The notes beneath the pieces are model-generated. The model had not been told where the DNA came from. It searched no databases and saw only the letters and a list, made by a program, of their open reading frames with translations. Source: Haloactinomyces albus (GTDB lineage: Bacteria; Actinomycetota; Actinomycetes; Mycobacteriales; Pseudonocardiaceae). Taken from it: a DNA stretch of 64,000 bases. The stretch is taken from assembly GCF_031458135.1 (NCBI RefSeq), contig NZ_JAVDXW010000001.1, positions 1,736,001 to 1,800,000 of the forward strand, read 5' to 3'. The position numbers were made by a program, and so were the translations under genes. Below, piece after piece: positions 15,689 to 23,097 of the stretch; the stretch's first letter is position 1, and every line of letters begins with the position of its first letter.

Positions 15689-16825
15689 ATGCCCGCTCAG
15701 CGCATGCTCGCCACCACCGAGGCAACCGATCTGCTCGCTCTGACCAGGGAAATCGCACGCGACGAGATCGCACCGGCGGCTGCCGAGCACGAGGCCGCCG
15801 AGCATTTCCCCCGGGATACCTTCCGGCTGCTCGGCAAGTCCGGCCTGCTCGGGCTGCCCTACCCCGAGGAACACGGTGGCGGTGCCCAGCCCTACGAGGT
15901 CTACCTGCAGGTCCTCGAAGAACTCGGCAGCGCGTCGATGACCGTCGGTGTCGGGCTGTCGGTGCACACCATGGCGTGCTTCCCACTGGCCCACTTCGGC
16001 ACGGACGAGCAGCGAGCCCGCTGGCTGCCGGACATGCTCGGCGGGGACGCTCTCGGCGCCTACGCGCTGTCCGAAGCACACGCGGGTTCCGATGCGGCGG
16101 CACTGCGCACGCGGGCCGAACCTGCCGGTACCGGATACTCCGTCACCGGGACGAAGTGCTGGACCACCCACGGCGGTGTTGCGGACTTCTACACGCTGAT
16201 GGCGCGTACCTCCGACGACGCCGTCAGCTGCCTGCTCGTCGACGGCGCCACCGAAGGACTCTCCGCCGGGGCGCCGGAACGCAAGATGGGACTGACGGGA
16301 TCACCGACCACCGAACTGCACTTCGAGGATGCGCCGGTTGCGGGTGACCGCCTCATCGGCGCCGAAGGCGACGGCCTCAGGATCGCACTGACCGCGCTGG
16401 ATTCCGGCAGGCTCGGCATCGCCGCCTGCGCGGTCGGACTCGCACAGGCCGCACTCGACCTCGCCGTCGACTACGCCAAGCAGCGCAGTCAGTTCGGGCA
16501 GCCGATCATCGAGTTCCAGGGTATGGAGTTCCTGCTGGCCGACATGGCCGCCGCCGTGCACTCGGCGCGTGCGACGTACCTCGACGCCGCACGACGGCGG
16601 GATGCCGGGATGTCGTTCCGGCAGGAGGCCTCGATCGCCAAGCTCGTCGCCACCGATGCGGCGATGAAGGTGACCACCGATGCCGTGCAGGTACTCGGCG
16701 GTGCCGGTTACACCCGTGAATTCCCGGCCGAGCGCTACATGCGGGAGGCCAAGGTGCTGCAGATCTTCGAGGGCACCAACCAGATCCAGCGGATGCTCAT
16801 CGGGCGCCACCTCGCCAAGTCGTGA
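15689..16825 (+). CDS. Acyl-CoA dehydrogenase
   Basis: A 378-residue FAD enzyme of the short/medium-chain acyl-CoA dehydrogenase type, introducing the alpha-beta double bond of an acyl-CoA and passing electrons to ETF. AYALSEAHAGSDA matches the first family signature, QVLGGAGYTREFPAERYMREAKV the second region, and the catalytic base is Glu361 in IFEGTNQIQ. Start ATG at 15689 has AGGAG nine bases upstream. It is transcribed singly, divergent from TetR-pfkB, with overlapping promoter boxes. Chain-length preference cannot be read from the sequence. Confidence 0.9.
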   Translation: MPAQRMLATTEATDLLALTREIARDEIAPAAAEHEAAEHFPRDTFRLLGKSGLLGLPYPEEHGGGAQPYEVYLQVLEELGSASMTVGVGLSVHTMACFPLAHFGTDEQRARWLPDMLGGDALGAYALSEAHAGSDAAALRTRAEPAGTGYSVTGTKCWTTHGGVADFYTLMARTSDDAVSCLLVDGATEGLSAGAPERKMGLTGSPTTELHFEDAPVAGDRLIGAEGDGLRIALTALDSGRLGIAACAVGLAQAALDLAVDYAKQRSQFGQPIIEFQGMEFLLADMAAAVHSARATYLDAARRRDAGMSFRQEASIAKLVATDAAMKVTTDAVQVLGGAGYTREFPAERYMREAKVLQIFEGTNQIQRMLIGRHLAKS

Positions 16826-16912
16826 CCGTGGGAGCAGTTTTCCCAGAACCGAAAGCATCCACCTCGCGGAGTCCCGACCCGGTCTCCGGGAAAACCGCCA
16901 CGCCCCGCGCGC

Positions 16913-17848
16913 TCAGCCCACCGGGCGCAAACCCCACCGAGCGGTCCACCCCTCACCGGGAGGCAGGGTGATCAGGCCGGTGCCGGAGTTGAGCGCATCC
17001 GGCGGGCAGGTCATCGGCTCGATCGCGACTGCCCGCCCCCGGCCGGGAAACTCCGATGCCGTGAACACCTGCACCCAGCCGAACACCGGGTCCGCCCACA
17101 CCTCGACGCCGTGCCCGGACGAGTCGGTGACCGAGTGGCGCACGAGCTGCTCCGGATCGTCCGGCCGCGGACTCGCCCCACCGAAGGCGGTATCCAGAAC
17201 GACGCCACCGAGCCGCCGACCGCTGCGTAGGTCCAGTTCATCGCCCTCCAGCGCACGCGACGGCCGGGCGGGCAACAGCCGCTCGGAATCCACCGGGAGC
17301 ACGCTGGATGCGGCGAGCCGCACGGTGCAATCGTCGGTCTCGGCGTTGCCCGCCCTCGGATACGGGTGCACCCCCACTCCGAACGGAACCGCGCGAGAGC
17401 CGAGGTTCTCGACGGTGTGCGTAACGGTCAATCCGTCCGCATCCAGCGAATAACCGATCGACGTCAGCAGCGGCACCGGCCATCCCGGCTGCACGGGCAC
17501 CATCGCGTGCAGGACGACGATGCCCTCGGCGTGCTCGGTCACCGTCCACGGAACGTGACGCAACAGCCCGTGAATGGCGTTGTGCTTGTCCGGCTCGGTG
17601 AGCGCGAGCTGCTGTGGGTCTCCCTCCAGGATCCATCGGCCGTCGGCCACCCGGTTGGGCCACGGAATCAGCACCGCACCGGCACCGCCGGGAGGCCGCT
17701 CGTCGGCATCATAGGTCTCCGAGTAGGGCACGCCGTCGACCTCGAACGCGCGCAGGGCCGCGCCGACCTCGGTGACCACGGCTCGCGCGGTGCCGTACGT
17801 GATCTCGAACTGTCTGCCGGTGGCAGGGATGGGCTCGTCCACAGCCAC
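16913..17848 (-). CDS. Aldose 1-epimerase (mutarotase-like)
   Basis: A 311-residue beta-sandwich protein of the galactose mutarotase-like superfamily. The catalytic acid His is His93 in NAIHGLLRH, a second conserved His lies in FGVGVHPYP, and the probable base Glu is in TASEFPGR. These enzymes interconvert alpha and beta anomers of aldoses. GTG at 17848 or an in-frame GTG six bases later could start it. It lies convergent to the acyl-CoA dehydrogenase; inverted GTTTTCCC/GGGAAAAC arms at 16837 and 16888 may end both transcripts. Confidence 0.82.
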   Translation of the reverse strand: MAVDEPIPATGRQFEITYGTARAVVTEVGAALRAFEVDGVPYSETYDADERPPGGAGAVLIPWPNRVADGRWILEGDPQQLALTEPDKHNAIHGLLRHVPWTVTEHAEGIVVLHAMVPVQPGWPVPLLTSIGYSLDADGLTVTHTVENLGSRAVPFGVGVHPYPRAGNAETDDCTVRLAASSVLPVDSERLLPARPSRALEGDELDLRSGRRLGGVVLDTAFGGASPRPDDPEQLVRHSVTDSSGHGVEVWADPVFGWVQVFTASEFPGRGRAVAIEPMTCPPDALNSGTGLITLPPGEGWTARWGLRPVG

Positions 17849-17907
17849 ACCCTAAGCCGAGGACGGCGCTGCTTGCTCAGGCTCTCCGCGCCCCGAGAGG
17901 AACGCGG

Positions 17908-18561
17908 TCAGGGAGCCAGACGTTCGATGGTCCAGAGATCGTTCTCGCGCCGGAAACGCAACCGATCGTGCAGGCGGTCCGGACGCCCCTGCCAGAACTC
18001 GACGGATTCCGGCAGGATCCGCCACCCACCCCAATGCGGCGGGACCGGCACCTGCTCGGCGTCGGAGAAGCGGCGCTCGATGCCGTTGAGCGACGACTCC
18101 AGGGCGGAGCGGCCCGGAACGACTCGTGACTGCGGTGATGCCCACGCACCGAGCTGAGATCCGCGGGGACGCGCCGTCCAGTACTCCGTGGTCTCCTCGG
18201 CCGTGAGCTTCTCGACCGTGCCGCGCACATTGACCTGACGTTGCAGGGCAAGCCACGGGAACGTCGCCGCCGCGACCCCGGTGGAGGCGAGGTCATGGCT
18301 CTTGGCGGAGGTGTAGTTGGTGAAAAACACCAGCCCACGCTGATCGAACCCCTTGCACAGCACGGTGCGGGAAGACGGCATCCCGTCGGCATCGGCCGTG
18401 GCCAGCACCATCGCGTTGGGTTCGCTCATCTCGGCCTGCACGGCCGCGTCGAACCACTCCCGGAGTTGCTCATGCCAGGTCCCGGCGAGTACCGCTTCCT
18501 CCAGCGGGCCCGCATCGTGCGAAACTCGCATGCTCGACAACGTGGCGTTTGCCTCCGACAT
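17908..18561 (-). CDS. pdxH: Pyridoxine/pyridoxamine 5'-phosphate oxidase
   Basis: A 217-residue FMN-dependent oxidase that makes pyridoxal 5'-phosphate. Family hallmarks are SRTVLCKGFDQRGLVFFTNY (FMN and substrate binding), KSHDLAST, and the C-terminal signature region EFWQGRPDRLHDRLRF. ATG at 18561 is supported by GGGAGGA eight bases upstream on the minus strand; the frame remains open far upstream, but the extra residues lack conservation. It is divergent from citrate synthase 2, an arrangement I recall from other actinomycetes. Confidence 0.93.
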   Translation of the reverse strand: MSEANATLSSMRVSHDAGPLEEAVLAGTWHEQLREWFDAAVQAEMSEPNAMVLATADADGMPSSRTVLCKGFDQRGLVFFTNYTSAKSHDLASTGVAAATFPWLALQRQVNVRGTVEKLTAEETTEYWTARPRGSQLGAWASPQSRVVPGRSALESSLNGIERRFSDAEQVPVPPHWGGWRILPESVEFWQGRPDRLHDRLRFRRENDLWTIERLAP

Positions 18562-19041
18562 CCGTGGTTCCTCCCTCTCTCGGTCGCGCGGCCAGACTCG
18601 GCGGGGTTGCGGTGCTGCTGGACTGCTCGGGCGACTGTGACGCCGGAGACTACGGACTCGCACGGCGGGCGCAACATCATGCAAGCATCCGGGCACCGCG
18701 CCGAAGCGAGCCACTGGCGACGACGGTAAACGGCAGTCGAAGATCTGCTGAATCACCGGGTTGGCCACAATCGATTCCGTCATCGATACAGTGACATTAA
18801 TCACGACCTTGCTGTGCCCATCGAGCCTTCGTCGAGTTCCGTTCGGTTCCGCAACACGGTCCTGTGACTTTGCTCATCAGCGGCCTACGGCATTGCTTCC
18901 GGCAGCCGTTCGGGTGCAGTGTTGGGCACACAGCAACGGCCGCGGCCACTGGCCGTGCCCTGCCACCCCGCCACGTCCCGCCGCATGCCCGGACATCCCC
19001 GGATATGCGGGTCCCACCAGCAGCGAGGAGACGAGGCGACG
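18562..19041. other. Long divergent intergenic region pdxH / citrate synthase 2
   Basis: 480 bases with no convincing gene. The middle part (about 18720-18870) is less GC-rich than its surroundings and contains two ATCGAT palindromes 12 bases apart (18770-18775 and 18782-18787) followed by GTGACATTAATCAC; promoters for both genes are expected there. I could not fix a -35/-10 pair. The citrate synthase leader would then be about 200 bases. Confidence 0.4.
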
Positions 19042-20262
19042 ATGCCGAACCCAGTTGAGGAAAAGACCGGGCAAACCACCGCAGGGCAAGACGCGCCGCG
19101 GTCGGCCGACTCGGGACAGGACCACTCCCGGCCGGAGCAATCCGAACAATCCGCTTTCCGCCCCGGCCTGGAAGGCGTGGTGGCCTTCGAAACCGAAATC
19201 GCCGAACCCGACCGCGACGGAGGCGCGCTGCGGTACCGCGGCGTCGATATCGAGGACCTGGCGGGCAAGGTGTCCTTCGGCGATGTGTGGGCCCTGCTCG
19301 TCGACGGACGTTTCGGCAACGGCCTGCGGCCCGCCGGAGACGCGCAATTGCCGATTGGCACCGGTGATGTGCGCGTCGACGTACAGTCCGCCCTGGCCAT
19401 GCTGGCCCCGGAACACGGCTTCGAACCGCTGCTCGACATCGGTGACGAGCAGGTACGCGACCAGCTCGCCCGCACGTCCGAACTCGGCTTGTCCTACGTG
19501 GCACAGTCCGCTCGCGGAGATCGACCCGCCGTGGCACAGCAGGACATCGACCGGTGCTCGACCGTGACCGAACGATTCCTGACGCGCTGGCGCGGCGAGG
19601 CCGACCCCGCCCACGTCAAGGCGCTGGACGCCTATTGGGTCTCGGCGGCCGAACACGGCCTGAATGCCTCGACGTTCACCGCACGCGTGATCGCCTCGAC
19701 CGGCGCCGATGTCGCAGCGGCCCTCTCCGGTGCCATCGGAGCGATGTCCGGACCACTGCACGGCGGTGCTCCCGCTCGCGTGCTGCCGATGGTCGAGGAA
19801 GTCGAACGCACCGGCGACGCCCGCAAGGTGGTCGAGTCCGTTCTCGACCGCGGCGACCGGCTCATGGGCTTCGGTCACCGGGTCTACCGCGCCGAGGACC
19901 CACGAGCACGCGTGCTGCGCAACACCTGCAAACAACTGGGCGCACCGCGTTTCGAGGTGGCCTCCGAGCTGGAACAGGCCGCACTGTCGGTGCTGGCCGA
20001 ACGCCGCCCCGACCGGCCGATCGCCACCAACGTCGAGTTCTGGGCGGCCCTGATCCTCGACTTCGCCCAGGTACCCACGCACATGATGCCCGCGATGTTC
20101 ACCTGCGCCCGTACGGCGGGGTGGTGTGCGCACATCCTGGAGCAGAAACGCACCGGCAGACTGGTGCGTCCCTCGGCGCGCTACGTCGGGCCGGGACCGC
20201 GTCCGCCGCAGGAGCTCGAGGGATGGTCGTCGATCGTTCCGCTGGATGCCGCCGTGGGCTGA
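19042..20262 (+). CDS. citA: Citrate synthase 2 (short actinobacterial type)
   Basis: A 406-residue citrate synthase-family protein. His240 (GPLHGG) and His279 (GFGHRVY) of the triad are present, but the third catalytic position is Glu332 in TNVEFWAAL rather than Asp; from memory this is normal for the CitA-type paralogues of actinomycetes. It lacks the N-terminal beta domain of GltA and instead has a 40-residue polar, Glu/Gln-rich leader. GAGGAG-ACGAGG precedes the ATG. Some homologues act as methylcitrate synthases; that cannot be decided here, and no prpB/prpD neighbour is present. Confidence 0.88.
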   Translation: MPNPVEEKTGQTTAGQDAPRSADSGQDHSRPEQSEQSAFRPGLEGVVAFETEIAEPDRDGGALRYRGVDIEDLAGKVSFGDVWALLVDGRFGNGLRPAGDAQLPIGTGDVRVDVQSALAMLAPEHGFEPLLDIGDEQVRDQLARTSELGLSYVAQSARGDRPAVAQQDIDRCSTVTERFLTRWRGEADPAHVKALDAYWVSAAEHGLNASTFTARVIASTGADVAAALSGAIGAMSGPLHGGAPARVLPMVEEVERTGDARKVVESVLDRGDRLMGFGHRVYRAEDPRARVLRNTCKQLGAPRFEVASELEQAALSVLAERRPDRPIATNVEFWAALILDFAQVPTHMMPAMFTCARTAGWCAHILEQKRTGRLVRPSARYVGPGPRPPQELEGWSSIVPLDAAVG

Positions 20263-20378
20263 CCCGTCGAGGCGCATGCCGCCTCGGCAGTCGCGGGGGT
20301 GAACCCGCCGGGAACTCTTCCGGGGGGCGTGGTCGACGTGTATGGACGTGCACCACGTCGAACCGTTGGCTCTGTCCA

Positions 20379-20459
20379 GTGCCCTGTCCGGTTGGAAGTT
20401 CGCCCACGGGTGGGATCTGGCTGATCCTGCTGGTGGCGCTCGCCCACGGCACGGGCTGA
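20379..20459 (+). CDS. Possible short membrane peptide
   Basis: From a GTG at 20379 a 26-residue frame ends GIWLILLVALAHGTG, a plausible single membrane helix. Its TGA shares a base with the ATG of the next frame (TGATG). It may be a real small peptide, or the N-terminus of the next frame detached by a frameshift. No ribosome site is obvious. Confidence 0.25.
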   Translation: MPCPVGSSPTGGIWLILLVALAHGTG

Positions 20460-20731
20460 TGCGGGTGCGGCGGCGCGCGCCGCATCAGCCCCGGCCCGTG
20501 CATCGCACCGCGCTCTTCGCCGCCGGGCTGCTGAGCCGGGTGCCGGCGATCTTCGGAAACTGGCTGGAGTCGGCGCGGCGCAGCGCGCCGACGGCGACCT
20601 CCGAGGCCGAGGGCACGAACGCGGGAGCCATGGCAAGCATCGATGACGTCGACGAGGACGAGCGCGCGCACCAGACCTACAACGCGATGTCGGCCCGCCT
20701 GGCAGGCCCCGAAGAGGGCAACCCGCCATGA
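20459..20731 (+). CDS. Small basic/acidic protein, possibly the soluble part of a split membrane gene
   Basis: A 90-residue frame beginning with the ATG of TGATG. The N-terminus is Arg-rich, a weakly hydrophobic stretch (ALFAAGLLSRVPAIFG) follows, and the C-terminus is DEDERAHQTYNAMSARLAG, a pattern I associate with short membrane-anchored proteins having a cytosolic ...AYNARLA... tail. If the preceding frame supplied the helix, a single base change would give a typical protein of this kind. The stop overlaps the following ATG (ATGA). Family not identified. Confidence 0.4.
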   Translation: MRVRRRAPHQPRPVHRTALFAAGLLSRVPAIFGNWLESARRSAPTATSEAEGTNAGAMASIDDVDEDERAHQTYNAMSARLAGPEEGNPP

Positions 20732-20834
20732 CCCATCCCGAGCTCCACAGGCCGGGTGTGGTGCTGTTCGGCACGGCCGCATCGGCCTTGCCGTGATGGC
20801 CGCGGGCATGGCCCACATGCTGGTGGCGCTGTAA
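20728..20834 (+). pseudogene. Short membrane peptide interrupted by a frame change
   Basis: ATG at 20728 reads MTHPELHRPGVVLFGTA and stops at 20796 after 22 codons; the other frame over the same bases reads RIGLAVMAAGMAHMLVAL to a stop at 20832-20834. Joining them by one frame change near 20775 gives a roughly 35-residue peptide with one good membrane helix. The break again has the form TGATG. It may be a genuine mutation, a sequencing error or coincidence. Confidence 0.3.
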
Positions 20835-20954
20835 GCGCAAGTCACCCTGCTCGCCGGTGCCTCCCGGCACCGAATCGACAAGGGTTTATCCTGCGCATCG
20901 ACCGGTTCGGGGAGCCGACCGGCCGGCATATCCGCATCGAACCGAGGTCGATTC

Positions 20955-22997
20955 ATGCCCGATTCCGTACCGACCACCGACTCCGCGGGGCCGCGGGATC
21001 CGCAGGCGCCGCGCACCCGTTCCGGAGCCGCCATACCCGGCCGGTCGGCCGTCCTGGCTTGGGCAGTGGCCGGGGCGATCGGCGCGGTGGTACTGATCAC
21101 CGTCCTGATACTCACGGCCGGAAGCGCAGTCTATTCGGTCCTGGGGTATGCCGATCCCGGCGCGGTGACGAAGCTGGGCGTCAACATCCTTCGCTGGGTG
21201 GTCGACGTGGCCGGTGCCGCGTGTGTGGGTTCACTGGTCTTCTCCGCCTTCTTCACCACCCCCCAGCAGTCCGGCATCGTCTCCGCCGATGGCTATGCGG
21301 CCCTGCGCTTCGGTGGGGGCGCGGCCTGGGCGTGGTTCGGTGGAGCGCTGCTCATGACCCTGTTCGACGCCGCCGACTCCGCGGGTCAACCGGTTTCCGA
21401 GGTCGCCGACTCCGAGGCCTTGCTCGGTCTGCTCGGCGCGCTCGACGCGCCCAAGGCGTGGCTGTTGTCCGCACTGTGTTCCCTGATCGTGGCCGTGTCC
21501 TGTCAGGTGGTGCTCCGCTGGCGAACGAGCATGGTGCTGGCGGGGGTGGCGGCCGTGGGACTGCTGCCTCCGGTGTTCGTGAGCAACTCGGCCTCCAATG
21601 CCGGGCACGATTTCGCCACCAACAGCCTCGTGTTCCACATCCTCGCCGCTTCCCTGTGGCTGGGCGTGCTGATCGCGATGGCTGCCCACGTACGCCGCAG
21701 GGGTGCCCACCTCGCCTCCGTCACCACACGGTATCGGCGGTTCGCTCTGGGCTGCTGGCTCGTGCTGGCCGTATCGGGCACGATCGATGCGCTGGTGCTG
21801 ATGACGCCGACCCGGTTACTCGGCACCGGCTACGGGAGTTTGGTGCTGCTCAAGGCAGTCTGCTTGCTGCTCCTCGGCGCGATAAGCGTCCTCGCGCGCA
21901 GGCGGGTCTCCGGCGTGGCCCGTTCCGGCGACTCGCGTCGCGCCCTGTTGCACCTGGTCGGCCTCGATACCGCGATCATGCTGGTCACCATCGGTGTGTC
22001 GATGGGAATGGCGCATACTCCACCGCCGAACCTGCTCACCCGCGATGTGACCGCCACCGAAGTGATCTTCGGTTACAGCCTGCCGGACCCGCCCACACTG
22101 CTGCGGTTCGTGACCATGTGGCGCCTCGACCTGATCCTGGGCACGGCCGCGCTCGTCCTCGCCGCCGGATACCTGCTCGGTGTGCGCAGGCTGCGCTCGC
22201 GCGGCGAGCACTGGCCGGGGGGACGTGTCGTGGCATGGCTGAGCGGATGCGCGGCGATCCTGGTGGGGACCTCCTCCGGCCTGGGGATGTACGCACCGGC
22301 GGTGTTCAGCGTGCACATGATCACGCACGTGCTGCTGAACATGCTCGCCCCCGCACTGCTCGTGCTCGGTGGGCCGGTGACTCTCGCCCTGCGTGCCCTG
22401 CCCTCCGCCGCTTCCGGGCAGCTGTACGGTCCCCGCGAATGGGTACTCGCGATCACGCGGTCTCCCCTGGTGCGCGTGCTCACCCACCCGGCGCTCGCCG
22501 CGGTGCTGCTGATCGGTTCCCTCTACGGGCTGTACCTGACCGGGCTCTTCGAGGCCGCGATGGAGGAGCACTGGGCGCATCAGATCCTGTACGTGTATTT
22601 CCTGGTGACCGGGTACCTGTACTACTGGGCGGTTGTCGGGGTGGATGCCACACCACGACAGCTGCCGCACCTGCCTCGGCTCGGGATCGTGCTCGGCGCC
22701 ATGCCGTTCCAGGTCTTCTTCGGCGTGATCGTCATGAGCATGCCCACGGTGATCGCGGGCAACTACTACCGCACCCTGGACCTGCCGTGGGCATCGGAAC
22801 TGCTCGCCGATCAGCGACTCGGCGGAGTGATCGGCTGGCTCGCGGGCGAAGTACCACTGATGCTGGCCCTGGCCGTCCTGCTGTGGCAGTGGCATCGCGA
22901 TCAGCAGGACGGGGACGGCAGCGGCGCCGAGGGCTCCGACGAGGACGCCGCCCACACCGCGATGCTGGCCAAGCTGGCCGAGTCGCGACGGTCCTGA
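20955..22997 (+). CDS. CopD/CtaG-type copper membrane protein
   Basis: A 680-residue polytopic protein that fuses a CopD-like copper-resistance domain (about residues 35-370) to a caa3-type CtaG cytochrome oxidase assembly domain (about 400-650). I count roughly 14-16 hydrophobic segments. The CtaG half has the helices beginning VFSVHMITHVLLNMLAPALLVL and MEEHWAHQILYVYF, with membrane His and Met residues suited to Cu(I). The family is thought to help deliver copper to haem-copper oxidase or to handle periplasmic copper. It is convergent with a CopA-type copper ATPase, supporting a copper-handling role. Confidence 0.88.
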   Translation: MPDSVPTTDSAGPRDPQAPRTRSGAAIPGRSAVLAWAVAGAIGAVVLITVLILTAGSAVYSVLGYADPGAVTKLGVNILRWVVDVAGAACVGSLVFSAFFTTPQQSGIVSADGYAALRFGGGAAWAWFGGALLMTLFDAADSAGQPVSEVADSEALLGLLGALDAPKAWLLSALCSLIVAVSCQVVLRWRTSMVLAGVAAVGLLPPVFVSNSASNAGHDFATNSLVFHILAASLWLGVLIAMAAHVRRRGAHLASVTTRYRRFALGCWLVLAVSGTIDALVLMTPTRLLGTGYGSLVLLKAVCLLLLGAISVLARRRVSGVARSGDSRRALLHLVGLDTAIMLVTIGVSMGMAHTPPPNLLTRDVTATEVIFGYSLPDPPTLLRFVTMWRLDLILGTAALVLAAGYLLGVRRLRSRGEHWPGGRVVAWLSGCAAILVGTSSGLGMYAPAVFSVHMITHVLLNMLAPALLVLGGPVTLALRALPSAASGQLYGPREWVLAITRSPLVRVLTHPALAAVLLIGSLYGLYLTGLFEAAMEEHWAHQILYVYFLVTGYLYYWAVVGVDATPRQLPHLPRLGIVLGAMPFQVFFGVIVMSMPTVIAGNYYRTLDLPWASELLADQRLGGVIGWLAGEVPLMLALAVLLWQWHRDQQDGDGSGAEGSDEDAAHTAMLAKLAESRRS

Positions 22998-23063
22998 CCT
23001 CACACCGCCCGCCACGGGAAACCACCCCGGTTCCGCCACCACCCGTTGCGTGTGGGGATGGAG

Positions 23064-23091
23064 AATTGCAGTTTCGCGCGAAACTGCAATT
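23064..23091. terminator. Convergent terminator of the GCAGTTTCGC family
   Basis: A perfect 28-base palindrome, AATTGCAGTTTCGC followed by its reverse complement, then TTTTC on the plus strand. It lies between the CopD/CtaG gene (+) and copA (-), ends seven bases before the copA stop, and shares its 22-base core with the element at 61863. Confidence 0.75.
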
Positions 23092-23097
23092 TTTCGG

